From Planctomycetota bacterium (lineage in GTDB: Bacteria; Planctomycetota; UBA1135; GCA-002686595): a stretch of 64,000 nucleotides of DNA. Location of the stretch: assembly GCA_030746555.1 (NCBI GenBank), contig JASLMK010000130.1:1-64000 (forward strand), read 5' to 3'. Position 1 is the stretch's first letter. The number at the start of each line of letters is the position of its first letter. Made by a program: the position numbers and the translations under genes. Of this stretch, positions 34,349 through 43,933 are shown in pieces. The notes below the pieces were generated by a model. That model did not search any database and had not been told where the DNA came from. It worked only from the letters and a program-made list of their open reading frames with translations.

Positions 34349-36397
34349 TCAGGGCTGCCAGACCACTTCCAGGGCGTTGGTCAGGTTGAAGCCCGAGCCG
34401 CACGGCGAGCCGGCTGGATTGCGGTACCAGTACTGGTAGCAGCGCGAGTCACCGGCCTGCACTCCGGTCGCGGCGGCGATCGGCAGGTCGCTGGCGGTCG
34501 AGCCCGCCCCGTCGGGGAAGGTCACTTGCAGGCGCAGGACGTTGCCGCCGCAGCAGCGCAGGCCGTCGCCGAAGGTGACCCCCGCGCCGCCCGCCAGGGT
34601 CGAGGTGCCGACGAAGAACAGGCCGGGCTGCTGGGGTATGGCGTTGCCCACGCTCAACACGAGGCTGTCGGAGCCGACACTGGGGTGGCCGAGGGCGTCG
34701 GCGCGGGCCCCCGCTCCGCTGCTGTTCGCGCAGCCCTCCCCGGCGCCGCCGTTGTTCTGGCACGGGCAGGCCGTACCTCCGCCGTCCCCGAAGCAGGCCG
34801 CGGTCGCCGCCGCGGGCTCCTGCGGGACGTTCTGCGCGCCGGGGGTGTCGTCCACGCCGGGCTGCGGATCCAGGAAGTCCGTCGCGCTCCAGACCACCGC
34901 AGTGTCGCCGTCGCCCAGGGAGCGGAACACACCGGCGGGGGCCTGGCCACCGTCGGGACCCAGGGCCGTGAACATCGCGTCGTCGTAGAGCCGATCGAGG
35001 TCATCGCCGTCGGTCATCCCCACGACGTTGAGCACCGTCGCCAGGCAGGGGATCGGCGTCCGGCGGTCGCCGTCGGGGTCGAGGGGGGTGCCCACCAACT
35101 GCAGGAGCACACCTACAGCGGCGTCCTGCACGAGGTACACCGTCTGGGAGCCCGGCTCGAGGTCGAAGCCCGCGACGACCAGGTCCACTCCGGGCACGGC
35201 GGCGTCACCGACCACGAACAGGCTGTCGGAGGGCATGGCGTGCCCGCTGAGGTCGATCGCCGCCTCCAGCACGCCGGGCGTCTCGCTGTCGTCCCCCTCG
35301 ACGATCAGGATCATCGAGTTCGTGAGCGAGGCTCCGGCCCCGCCGGTCACCTCGATGAACTCGCGGCCGTCGTCGGCGGTGGCCGAGTAGATCTCGTTGA
35401 TGCGTCCCTTGTCGACGAACAGGTCACAGGCATCGCCGATACCGTCCCCGTCGCTGTCTTCCTGGCGCGGGTTGGGGTCCAGGGGGCAGTTGTCGCTCAC
35501 GTCCGGCCAGCCGTCCCCGTCGGAGTCACCCGGCGGAATGCCGGTCGTGCGGTAGGCCAGGGGGGTCTGGCCGAGCAGGGCCGGCGGCGTGGGCAGGAAT
35601 CCACCGCTGCAGACGCGGGACATCCCGACCTGCAGCTCCGACTCGCCGAGGGTCGTCAGCTCGAAGCCGGAGTCGCCGTCGCCGTCCACGCCGATCCCCG
35701 GAGGCAGGGGCGCGATCCCGAAGGCCAGGGGGTCGAACCCGGCCGGGCCGAACTTGAGGGTCCAGGAGGACTCGTCGGAGATCAGCTGCAGCGCCGTGCC
35801 GGGATCGAAGGGGCCGCCCACGAGGACGCCCTGATCGAAGAAGCGCAGGGCCACGCGCACCCCGACGTCGTAGTGGAACGAGCCGCCGTCGGCGTGGGTG
35901 CGCACGATGGTCATCGCGCCGCCGGGCTGGACGGCTCCGGGAAAGAGGCTCAGCTCGACGTCGAGCGCCTCGAGCCGTTGGCCGCCGTTGAAGCTGAACA
36001 CCACGGGCTCGGCGGAACGCAGGCTCAGGGCGACGACCTCCACACCGACGGTGTCCGCGCCGTTGATGTCGAGTGGCGCGGTATCGTCGAGGCGGCGGAT
36101 GATCGTGTCGGTCGAGCCCAGGGCTCCGGGCGGATTCGTAGCCAGGGGGCTGCCCTGGAAGGCGATCTTGCCGCTGAACGGGTCGGAGTTGTTGCCGACG
36201 GCGCCCGCGGGGATCGGCGCGGCGCTGAAGTCGAAGTGCGCGGGGATCTGCAGGAGCGCCTCGGGCGGCGGCGTCGTCAGGCCGTCGTCACCGGCGTGGA
36301 GGACGACGGGCTGCCCCTGGGGCGCACCGACAGCTCCGGTCGCCAGGATCGCCGGCAGTGCCGCCCACAGAGCGGTGGCCCTCGCTAGTGTGCTCAT
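34349..36397 (-). CDS. Secreted protein with TSP3 repeats, lamin-tail-like domain and sorting-type tail
   Basis: 682 residues from the ATG at 36397 (signal ALWAALPAILATGAVGAP). The N-terminal 250 residues are a beta-rich domain of unknown family (FSGKIAFQGSPLATNPPG); about 290-350 are thrombospondin type-3 calcium repeats (DSDGDGWPDVSDNCPLDPNP, DSDGDGIGDACD); about 355-500 resemble a lamin-tail domain (INEIYSATADDGREFIEVTG). The last 110 residues form a Cys-containing tail domain with GLFFVGTSTLAGGAGV, RCYQYWYRNP and the final GFNLTNALEVVWQP. Same tail as the GSDH protein at 39295, possibly for export or cell-surface attachment. Extracellular function unknown. A TTGACA promoter candidate lies upstream. 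Confidence 0.82.
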   Translation of the reverse strand: MSTLARATALWAALPAILATGAVGAPQGQPVVLHAGDDGLTTPPPEALLQIPAHFDFSAAPIPAGAVGNNSDPFSGKIAFQGSPLATNPPGALGSTDTIIRRLDDTAPLDINGADTVGVEVVALSLRSAEPVVFSFNGGQRLEALDVELSLFPGAVQPGGAMTIVRTHADGGSFHYDVGVRVALRFFDQGVLVGGPFDPGTALQLISDESSWTLKFGPAGFDPLAFGIAPLPPGIGVDGDGDSGFELTTLGESELQVGMSRVCSGGFLPTPPALLGQTPLAYRTTGIPPGDSDGDGWPDVSDNCPLDPNPRQEDSDGDGIGDACDLFVDKGRINEIYSATADDGREFIEVTGGAGASLTNSMILIVEGDDSETPGVLEAAIDLSGHAMPSDSLFVVGDAAVPGVDLVVAGFDLEPGSQTVYLVQDAAVGVLLQLVGTPLDPDGDRRTPIPCLATVLNVVGMTDGDDLDRLYDDAMFTALGPDGGQAPAGVFRSLGDGDTAVVWSATDFLDPQPGVDDTPGAQNVPQEPAAATAACFGDGGGTACPCQNNGGAGEGCANSSGAGARADALGHPSVGSDSLVLSVGNAIPQQPGLFFVGTSTLAGGAGVTFGDGLRCCGGNVLRLQVTFPDGAGSTASDLPIAAATGVQAGDSRCYQYWYRNPAGSPCGSGFNLTNALEVVWQP

Positions 36398-36420
36398 GTG
36401 TCCGCTGTTGCCCCAAGTCC

Positions 36421-36448
36421 AGTGTCGGGGGAGCCCCCCACCTGTCAA
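36421..36448 (-). promoter_or_regulatory. Possible promoter of the TSP3-repeat protein gene
   Basis: On the complementary strand a perfect TTGACA (36443-36448) is followed after 16 bases by GACACT (36421-36426), a weak -10. The spacer holds a short G/C inverted repeat. The start codon lies 24 bases beyond, at 36397. Confidence 0.35.
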
Positions 36449-36516
36449 CCGGTCCTCTCGCTCCCCATGACGAGAACCCACGCGGGAGGCCGACAGGAAT
36501 CCCGGAGAAACCCCGG

Positions 36517-39219
36517 CTAGTCGAGGGCCCGCGCCGGGCGCAGGCCGACGATCGGCACGCGCGCGTCGGGGGCCTGGCCGATGCGGAAGGCGGCCCGAGC
36601 GTGGACCAGGTCGGAGTAGTAGCAGCCGCCGCGCAGGACCCGGCGGCCGTCGCCCTCGCCCTCCCGCGCCCCGTCACCCCGACTCCAATCGCCCGCCCGC
36701 GGCTGGTAGCTCCCGATGAACGGGCACCGGCACCACTCGTAGACGTTGCCGTGGGTGCTGTGCAGGCCGAAGGGGTTGGGTGCGAAGGCGTCCACCGGCG
36801 CGTGGGCCACGTAGCCGTCGGCGAAGGGCGCGCGCCCCTCGCGAACGCCGTCCTCCGCCCCGGCGGCGAGGGCCGTCGCGTCCGCGAGGTTGGCGACGCC
36901 GGCCAGGTCGGCGGAGTCGTTCCCGGTCCACCAGGCCCCCTGCGTCCCCGCCCGACAGGCGTACTCCCACTGCACTTCGGTAGGCAGGCACAGGCCCAGG
37001 CGGGTGAGGGCGCGCGAGCCGTCCTCCCAGCTCACCTGCTCGACGGGGTGGCTCAGGTCGTGGCGGATCCCGCCCCGCAGGGCACCCGGCCCGAGCAGGC
37101 TCGGATTGGTCCCCTCCAGGGCCAGCCACTGGCCCTGGGACATCTCGAACTTCGACAGGAAGAACGGCGCGACGGCGCAGGAGCGCGGCGGGCTCTCGCG
37201 CGCCGCGAAGATCTCGGGCACGGCCTCGGGTTCGTAGGCGGGGCCCTCGGGGTCGTCGCTCTGCGAGCCCATGGTGAAGCTCCCCGGAGGAATGAGCACG
37301 AACACCAGCCCCGTCTCGGCGCTGACGATCAGGCCCCCGCTCTCGGGGTCCCGGCCTGGGGCCGCGCCGGAGGCGACGTGGTGGAACTCCCAGAGGGTGC
37401 TGCGCGGGTCGCGGCCCAGGGGAACCAGCCCCAGCTGGGGCTCGATCGAGAGCCCGCGGTAGAGCGGACAGCGGGCCGGGTCGGCGATCGATGCGATCGC
37501 CTCCGCCCAGGCCCTGGCGGCCTCCTCGCCGCTGACGGTATCGGCCGGGAGGCGCTCGACCAGATCCAGGCGCCGGGCGATGCCCAGGCCGAAGGGCGGG
37601 CCGGTGCCGTCGAGGAGGCCGCGCTCCGGCGCAAGGAGCCCCTCGAGGCGCTCGATCACGACCTCCAGCAGGTCTCGCCGCCTGCGCTCGTCCTCGGACA
37701 GGCCCGAGCGCTCGCCCAGGGCCAGGGAGCGCTCGAGGGCCTCCCGGTGGCCTCCCAGGCGCGAGCCTACGTCCCGCGCCCGCTCCAGCCAGTCGGCCAG
37801 GGACCCGGCGAGGGCCGGATCCAGGGGCCACAGCCCGTCCGCCTCCCGCTCCAAACGCTCCAGGAGGTTCAGGTCCACGGCGGGGCGCGCGCGCAGCAGC
37901 TCCTCCTCCGAGCGCGTCTTGCCCAGCCACAGGAACGTCGTCAGCACGGCCCCGATCCCCAGGGCCAGGGCCAGGCCGGCGGAGGCGGCGGCCGCCGCAC
38001 GATTGCGCTGGACCCACTTGCGCGCCTCGGCCAGGGCGCCGGTCTGGTGGGCCGCCACGACCCGGCCTTCCAGGTAGGCCCGCAGGTCGTCGGAGAGCTC
38101 CGCCACGCTGGCATAGCGGTCGGCGCTCTCGCGGGACATGGCCTTCTCGCAGATCGCCACCAGCTCCTGGGGCAGATTGGCCGCGACCTGGGCGAGCGGC
38201 TTGGGCGGGCCGCTGATGACCCAGTGCAGGACCGTGTGCGCCGAGGCCTTGGCGCCCGGGGGCAGGTACGGCATCGCACCGGCCAGCAGGTGGTAGAGGA
38301 TCGCGCCCAGGCTGTAGACGTCGGAGCGCTCGCCGACCTCCTCGAGGTCGCCCCGCGCCTGCTCGGGGGGCATGTAGACCGGCGTGCCCACGACCGAGCC
38401 GTCCATCGTCATGAGGGGGGCGCTGGGATCGAGGTCGCGCTCTTGGGCCCGCACGCTGCGCACGATGCTCGTCTGGTGCAGGTCCGGGGTCGGTCGCAGG
38501 TCGCGGCGGTCCTCGCGCCCCTTGACCCGAGCCAGCCCCCAGTCCATGACGTAGACCGCGCCGAAGCGGCCGACCATGATGTTGGCGGGCTTCAGGTCGC
38601 GGTGCACCACGCCCTTGGTGTGCGCGTAGCTCACGGCCTCGCAGACGCGCAGGAGCACGCCCAGGGCCCGGGTCATGCTCCAGCCCTCGCGCCCCTCGCG
38701 GACCAGGGAGAACACCTCGCCCAGATGCTGCCCGCGCACCAGGCGCATGGTGAAGAACACCCGTCCCTGTTCGTCGCGCCCCAGCTCGTGGACGGGGACG
38801 ATCCCGGGATGGTCGAGCTGGCTGGTGACCTGCGCCTCTTCGAGGAAGCGGCCGAGCGACTGACTGTCCGCTGCCTGGCCGCCGATGGGGCGGTCGTGCT
38901 CGCCCACCAGGGCGACCTTCATCGCCAGGCTGCGGCGCAGGTCCTCGTCCCAGACCTTGTAGACCGCGCCCATGCCCCCCGAGGCGACGTGTTCGAGGAT
39001 GCGATAGCGGGAAGCGACGGTGCGCTCTTCGCCGAGCCGTTCGATCAGCTGCGCGGAGGGCGGCGTCGCCGCCTCGCTAGACCCGCCCGCCGCGGGCAGG
39101 TCGGCTCCCGCGCCGGCGGGCTCGAGGTCCTCCGGACCCAGGCGCTCCAAGAAGCGCGAGAACAGGTCGTCGTCCCAGGATTCCTGCTCACCGTGATCTT
39201 GGGCTCCCATCGCTCGCAT
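36517..39219 (-). CDS. Ser/Thr protein kinase fused to an FGE-sulfatase (SUMF1-like) domain
   Basis: 900 residues (an ATG at 39210 is an alternative start). Kinase domain about 70-360: Gly loop ASGGMGAVYKVWDE, Lys in AMKVAL, catalytic HRDLKPANIM, DWG instead of DFG (VMDWGLARV), activation/P+1 region GTPVYMPPEQARGD. A transmembrane helix follows near 415-435 (LALALGIGAVLTTFLWLG). The outer half has a Glu/Leu-rich coiled region and, from about 655, an FGE-sulfatase domain: VFVLIPPGSFTMGSQSDD, LPTEVQWEYACRAGTQGA, STHGNVYEWC, RVLRGGCYYSD. This is a sensor-kinase layout seen widely in planctomycetes; the outer domain probably senses ligands rather than making formylglycine. A -10-like TAGAAT (complement of 39250-39255) precedes it. 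Confidence 0.93.
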   Translation of the reverse strand: MRAMGAQDHGEQESWDDDLFSRFLERLGPEDLEPAGAGADLPAAGGSSEAATPPSAQLIERLGEERTVASRYRILEHVASGGMGAVYKVWDEDLRRSLAMKVALVGEHDRPIGGQAADSQSLGRFLEEAQVTSQLDHPGIVPVHELGRDEQGRVFFTMRLVRGQHLGEVFSLVREGREGWSMTRALGVLLRVCEAVSYAHTKGVVHRDLKPANIMVGRFGAVYVMDWGLARVKGREDRRDLRPTPDLHQTSIVRSVRAQERDLDPSAPLMTMDGSVVGTPVYMPPEQARGDLEEVGERSDVYSLGAILYHLLAGAMPYLPPGAKASAHTVLHWVISGPPKPLAQVAANLPQELVAICEKAMSRESADRYASVAELSDDLRAYLEGRVVAAHQTGALAEARKWVQRNRAAAAASAGLALALGIGAVLTTFLWLGKTRSEEELLRARPAVDLNLLERLEREADGLWPLDPALAGSLADWLERARDVGSRLGGHREALERSLALGERSGLSEDERRRRDLLEVVIERLEGLLAPERGLLDGTGPPFGLGIARRLDLVERLPADTVSGEEAARAWAEAIASIADPARCPLYRGLSIEPQLGLVPLGRDPRSTLWEFHHVASGAAPGRDPESGGLIVSAETGLVFVLIPPGSFTMGSQSDDPEGPAYEPEAVPEIFAARESPPRSCAVAPFFLSKFEMSQGQWLALEGTNPSLLGPGALRGGIRHDLSHPVEQVSWEDGSRALTRLGLCLPTEVQWEYACRAGTQGAWWTGNDSADLAGVANLADATALAAGAEDGVREGRAPFADGYVAHAPVDAFAPNPFGLHSTHGNVYEWCRCPFIGSYQPRAGDWSRGDGAREGEGDGRRVLRGGCYYSDLVHARAAFRIGQAPDARVPIVGLRPARALD

Positions 39220-39294
39220 TCGACCCCGCCCGCGGCAAAGGTCCCCCAGATTCTAGGGGAGCGACCAGGGTCCGTCTCGCCCCCCGCGCGACGC

Positions 39295-41817
39295 CTATTG
39301 GAAGGTGACGTCGAGGCCGTCGGAGAGGTTCACGCCTGTCGGGCCGCCTCCGGGATCGCGGAACCAGAACTGGAAGAACCGGCGCGAGCCGGGAGTGATC
39401 GGGCCGGCCGGCGGCAGGGAGCCGAAGTCCACGGCGAAGGTCGCCTGTCCGCCCGATCCCACGACCAACGGCAGGCGGATCAGGCTCGTGCCTCCCACGC
39501 AGCGGAAGCCGTCGAAGAAGGGCACGCCCGCCCCGCCACCGGCCTGACCGTCGCCGTAGAAGAAGATCCCCGGCTGGTCGGGCACGGGTCCCGCCGTGAG
39601 CACGAAGGCGTTGTCCGCCACGATGCAGCGATCGTTGGAGCTGATCGACGCCGGATTCCCGGTGGAGTTCGGCGTCGCCTGGCAGAAGTTCGCTCCGGCG
39701 CAGGCGCACTCGTCGGGAACCCCGTCGCCGTCGACGTCCGTGCTGCTCCCGGTCGCGATGTCGCAGGCATCGTGCGCACCGTTCTGGTTGCAGTCCACCT
39801 CCTCCACGGCGACGACGCGCCACAGTGAGGCACCCGCCGCCGTCGGGCTGCTGCCCGCGTCCCGATAGAAGTCCGTGAAGTAGAGGCCCTCCGGACCGGC
39901 CGCGAGGCCTACGCAAGTGGCGCGCCCGCTGCCCATGTAGTCCAGGAAGGGCGCGGGACCGCTCTCGAGCTCGCCCTCGACGTCCAGGACCCACTCGGTG
40001 ATGCGCTTGCCATTGAGCTGGGGGCCGGCGGCGTAGGTCGGACCGGACTCGGTCACGAACGCGTGGTCCCACTTGCCGATCGGGAAGCCGCTGCCGCCGA
40101 AGGTCTGCGGCTGCACGAAAGCGAGGTTGACCGGACCGACGGCCGGGGACCAGTTGAACAACGCGAAGATCTGCATCGACGTGTTCCCGCCAGACCAGCC
40201 GAAGTTGCGTCCGGCCAGGACCTTGCCGAAGCGGTCCACCGACGGCCCGTTCTCGACCTGGTAGAGCGTGTCGTCCGCGCCGCGCCGTGCGCCGCCGAAG
40301 GGATTGCGCAGGCCGTAGGCGAAGACGTAGTCCTCCGAGTCGATTCCGTCGGTGGGATCGTAGAACGGGTTGTCGCCCGCCGGGGACCCGTCGAAGTTCA
40401 GACGCAGGATCTTGCCGCGGAAGGAGGTGAGGTCTTGTGCCGAGGGCATGTGGAAGCCGTCGCCGAGGTGCACGAGCAGCCGATCGTCGTCCGCCACCTC
40501 GATGTGGGAGATCTGGTGTGACTGCCCCATCGACTCACCGAACATGTCGAGGATCGTGACCTGGGAGGCCGCCGTCCGGCCGCCGTCCAGGCTCGTGAAG
40601 CGGTCGATCTTCGGGTAGTGCGGGCCGCCGGCGTCGTAGAGCATGGTCGCGAAGACGTCTCCGCTGGTCGGGTCCACGGCGATCCCGGTCAATCCCTGCT
40701 CTCCCGAGCCGGGGAAGAACCCGGTCGGGTTGTAGTTCAACAGGTTGGTGGCGTAGTCGCTCGCCGTGCCGTCCCGGGCGATCGTCCTGATCTTCCCGTA
40801 GAGCTCGGTCACGTACAGGAACGGGTCGCTTGGCGCACCACCGGCCCCGGGGATGAAGGCGATGTTCACCGGCATCCGCAGGCCGGTGCTGAAGCGCTCC
40901 ACGCTGTACCCCGGCTGGCGCAGCCACCACATCGCGCCCCGCGCCAGGTTGGAGAAGTCCGGATCGGTCTGGCCCGGCGATGCCACGAAGGTCGCGCCCG
41001 CCTCGCCCACCCAGTAGAAGCTCTCCTGCCCCGGGGCGAGCTGGATCGCCGGGAGCAGGACTTCGTGAGAGCCGCAGCCGTCGCCAATCAGCGACAGGTT
41101 CGACTCAGGCATGTTCACTCCGCTGCTCCCTCCGTTGAGGTGCAGTCGAACCTCGACGGCCCCTGGAAGGGCGGCGGGGTTGGTGACCGCGTTTCCGGGC
41201 GCGCCGTCGCCGGCGATCTCCAGCAAGAGCGCCCCCTGGGCGGACTCCACCATGAGGGTCGGAGCCGTCGCCGCTCCCGGCAGCTCGACGTCGAAGCCGT
41301 CCGCCTCGTACACCCAGGCCAGCGGCGGCGCCTCCCCGACGTCGGCGAGTTCCAGGGGGTAGATCGACGACGCATCGCCGGTGACGAACACGCGCTCCGA
41401 CCAGGGGCTCCACTGGGTCTGCGGGTCTGCGCTGTCGTCGGAGTGCCGCACGCGCAGGCGGTAGGTCGTGCTCTCGTAGAGGGCGTTGCGCCCGGCGTGC
41501 GAGCCCTCGAAGGTGCCGTCGCCGAGTTGGACGCTCAGCCGCTCCGAGCCGTCCATGCAGGGTGCCGACCAGATCCGGACCGACGCCGCGTGCAGGTAGA
41601 TCTCCCAGTCACTGCAGGCGTGCAGGTCACCCGGATCGGGGTCCGTAAACGGGCCGGTCTCCATCCGCAGTGACGCTGGATGCGCCACGTCACCGTCGGT
41701 CTCCGGCTCCAGGATGACCGGCGGTGTCGGGGACTGGTTCCCCTGGGCTCGCGCGGGAGAGGCGTGCAGGCAAAGGCACGCGAGGCCGAGCATCGCGGCG
41801 GCGGGGGTCGGGATCAT
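39295..41817 (-). CDS. Secreted GSDH-type PQQ sugar dehydrogenase-like protein with sorting-type tail
   Basis: 840 residues from the ATG at 41817, preceded by GAGGAG at a suitable distance; signal MLGLACLCLHASPARAQG. Residues about 25-300 are beta-sandwich material; about 300-700 form the six-bladed GSDH propeller (RFSTGLRMPVNIAFIPG, YVTELYGKIRTIARDGT, GEQGLTGIAVDPTSGDV, GKILRLNFDGSPAGDNPF, VFAYGLRNPFGGA), known from soluble glucose/aldose dehydrogenases that use PQQ and Ca2+. A dockerin-like DCNQNGAHDACD and DVDGDGVPDECA follow, then the tail domain ending RRFFQFWFRDP and GVNLSDGLDVTFQ. Probably an extracellular sugar oxidiser or binder. Enzyme activity is inferred from fold only. Divergent from the multiheme cytochrome gene. 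Confidence 0.87.
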   Translation of the reverse strand: MIPTPAAAMLGLACLCLHASPARAQGNQSPTPPVILEPETDGDVAHPASLRMETGPFTDPDPGDLHACSDWEIYLHAASVRIWSAPCMDGSERLSVQLGDGTFEGSHAGRNALYESTTYRLRVRHSDDSADPQTQWSPWSERVFVTGDASSIYPLELADVGEAPPLAWVYEADGFDVELPGAATAPTLMVESAQGALLLEIAGDGAPGNAVTNPAALPGAVEVRLHLNGGSSGVNMPESNLSLIGDGCGSHEVLLPAIQLAPGQESFYWVGEAGATFVASPGQTDPDFSNLARGAMWWLRQPGYSVERFSTGLRMPVNIAFIPGAGGAPSDPFLYVTELYGKIRTIARDGTASDYATNLLNYNPTGFFPGSGEQGLTGIAVDPTSGDVFATMLYDAGGPHYPKIDRFTSLDGGRTAASQVTILDMFGESMGQSHQISHIEVADDDRLLVHLGDGFHMPSAQDLTSFRGKILRLNFDGSPAGDNPFYDPTDGIDSEDYVFAYGLRNPFGGARRGADDTLYQVENGPSVDRFGKVLAGRNFGWSGGNTSMQIFALFNWSPAVGPVNLAFVQPQTFGGSGFPIGKWDHAFVTESGPTYAAGPQLNGKRITEWVLDVEGELESGPAPFLDYMGSGRATCVGLAAGPEGLYFTDFYRDAGSSPTAAGASLWRVVAVEEVDCNQNGAHDACDIATGSSTDVDGDGVPDECACAGANFCQATPNSTGNPASISSNDRCIVADNAFVLTAGPVPDQPGIFFYGDGQAGGGAGVPFFDGFRCVGGTSLIRLPLVVGSGGQATFAVDFGSLPPAGPITPGSRRFFQFWFRDPGGGPTGVNLSDGLDVTFQ

Positions 41818-41978
41818 GGCGCTCCTCTCGGATCGATCCATCGATGCTAAGCGGCACCCGACGAACCGTCCAGCGCCCCGCCTTCGGGCCGCGGCACCCC
41901 GAGAGCGGGATTCCCTGCAATCCCGTCGCCTCCCAGCTACCATCGTCCTGCGCGGCAACCCGTCCCCGCGTCCCATCG

Positions 41979-43902
41979 TTGAGCACCGAGATCCTGCTGG
42001 TCTTCGTGACCCTGACATTGGCCGCCACGCCCCTGGTGGTCTCAGCCGTGCGGCGCGGCACCCGGCGGGCGGCCGTCGGCTCCCTGGTCGCCTGGGTGCT
42101 CACCCTGGGCGCCGCCGCCTTCGCCGGGAAGCTCTACGCGCCCACCGAACCGCGCTTCGACGCTCAGCCCATCGAGGTGCCCGGCGACGGGTTCGTGACC
42201 TCGCGCTCGTGCAAGTCCTGCCATCCCCACGAGTACGACACGTGGTACGCGAGCTACCACCGCACGATGACGCAGCTCGCGACTCCGGAGACCGTCCTCG
42301 CTCCTTGGGACGACAAGGCCATGAGCGCGTACGAACGCGATTGGCGCATCGAGCGGCGCGGAGACGAGTTCTGGGTCGAGACCGAGGACACCGAGAGCGA
42401 CCTGCCCCCCGGCGAGCGCCCCCGGGTGTGGCGCCGTGTCGTCCAGACGACGGGGTCTCACCACTACCAGTTCTACTGGACGGAGACGCTCAACCATCGC
42501 AAGTTGAGCCTGTTCCCCTACACCTACCGTATCGCCGACGAGCCCCGCTGGATGCCCCTGGACGGCTGCTGCATCAGCCCCCCCCAACCACCGCCAGGAG
42601 GCGGGGACGGGACGCTGGAGCACGAGCTGCAACAAGTGCCACGCGACCCACGGACGCCCGCGCGTCAGCGGCCCGCCGGATGATGCGGTCATGGACACCC
42701 ACGTGGCCGAGCTCGGCATCGCCTGCGAGGCGTGCCACGGCCCCGGGGAGGCCCACGTGGACGCGAACCGCGACCCGCGCCGGCGCTACGACCTGCACGC
42801 CTCCGGCGCGGCGGACGGAACGGTCGTCAACCCGGCCCTGCTCGACAAGGAGCGCGCGACCCACGTCTGCACACGCTGCCACGGGGTGCACCGGTTCAAG
42901 AACCACACCGACCGGGAGCGCTGGTCCGAACACGGATTCCGCTACCGCCCCGGCGATCTGCTGACCGACACGGTCGACATCGACCAGGATGGTCTGGACA
43001 AGTTCTGGCCCGACGACGTCGTGAGGGTCACCGGACGCGAGGGAAACGGCCTGTTCAAGACGCCCTGCTACCTGAAGGGCGAGATGTCCTGCCTGACGTG
43101 CCACGAGTCGCACCAGAAGCCCGGTGATCCGCGCACGCGCGCCGAGTGGGCGGACGATCAGCTCAAGCCCCTGATGCGCACCGACCACGCCTGCCTGCAG
43201 TGTCACGACGAGTACTCCGACGAGGAGACCCTGGCGGCGCACTCCCATCACCCCCCGGGCTCGTCGGGCAGCCGCTGCATGAACTGCCACATGCCCTACA
43301 CGACGACGGGGCTCCTGAAGGCGATCCGCAGCCACACGGTCACCGAGCCGAGCGCGGCGGAGACCGTGGAGGTGGGACGCCCCAACGCGTGCAACCTCTG
43401 CCACCTCGACCGCACCCTCGCGTGGACGGCGGAGCACATGGAGGACTGGTACGGCACCCCGCAGCCCCAACTCGACGAGGACGATCGTTCCATCGCGGCC
43501 TCGATCCTGTGGGCCCTGCGCGGCGACGCCGGCCTGAGGGTCATCGCGGCCAACGCCTTCGGTCGAGACAGCGCCCGGGAGGCCTCCGGGTCGGAGTGGA
43601 TGACCCCAGCGATCACCTTCCTGATGACCGATCCCTACCACGCCGTGCGCTACGTCGCCGAGCGCTCCTTCCGCAAGCAGCCCGAGAGCGCGCGCCTGGG
43701 GCTGGCCTACGATTGCGTCGCCCCCTTCGAGACGCGCTCGCGCGAGACATTGGAGATCTTCGAGGGCTGGGGCGCCCGCGCGCGGCCGGGGCGGCGGAGT
43801 GGCCCTGAGTTGTTGATCGACGAGGACGGCCAGCTCATGCTCGACGTCTTCAACCGCCTGGTGTCCGAGCGGGACCTGACTCCCGTGACCCTCAACGAGT
43901 GA
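41979..43902 (+). pseudogene. Octaheme cytochrome c, frame broken in a C8 tract
   Basis: Two frames that together encode one protein of about 640 residues. The first (TTG at 41979) has a membrane anchor (LLVFVTLTLAATPLVVSAV) and heme site SCKSCH; it loses frame at eight C (42578-42585) just after DGCC. Removing one C restores NHRQEAGTGRWSTSCNKCH and joins the second frame, with CEACH, CTRCH, CLTCH, CLQCH, CMNCH and CNLCH, eight CxxCH in all, then a HEAT-like C-terminus. Without repair the downstream part could start at the ATG at 42691. A read error, a true null mutation or slippage-dependent expression are all possible. The product would be a membrane-tethered periplasmic electron carrier. 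Divergent from the GSDH gene. Confidence 0.85.
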
Positions 43903-43933
43903 GCGGGCGCCTCTCCAACCCTTGCGAACCCCA

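Noticed and set aside
39188-40072. Minus-strand frame overlapping kinase and GSDH genes
   Set aside because: Arg-rich frame-shifted shadow of the GSDH gene without family motifs.
42691-43902. Second cytochrome frame as an independent gene
   Set aside because: It lacks a signal peptide, and heme site CNKCH lies upstream in the same frame, joining the first half after removal of one C; it is the 3' part of one gene.
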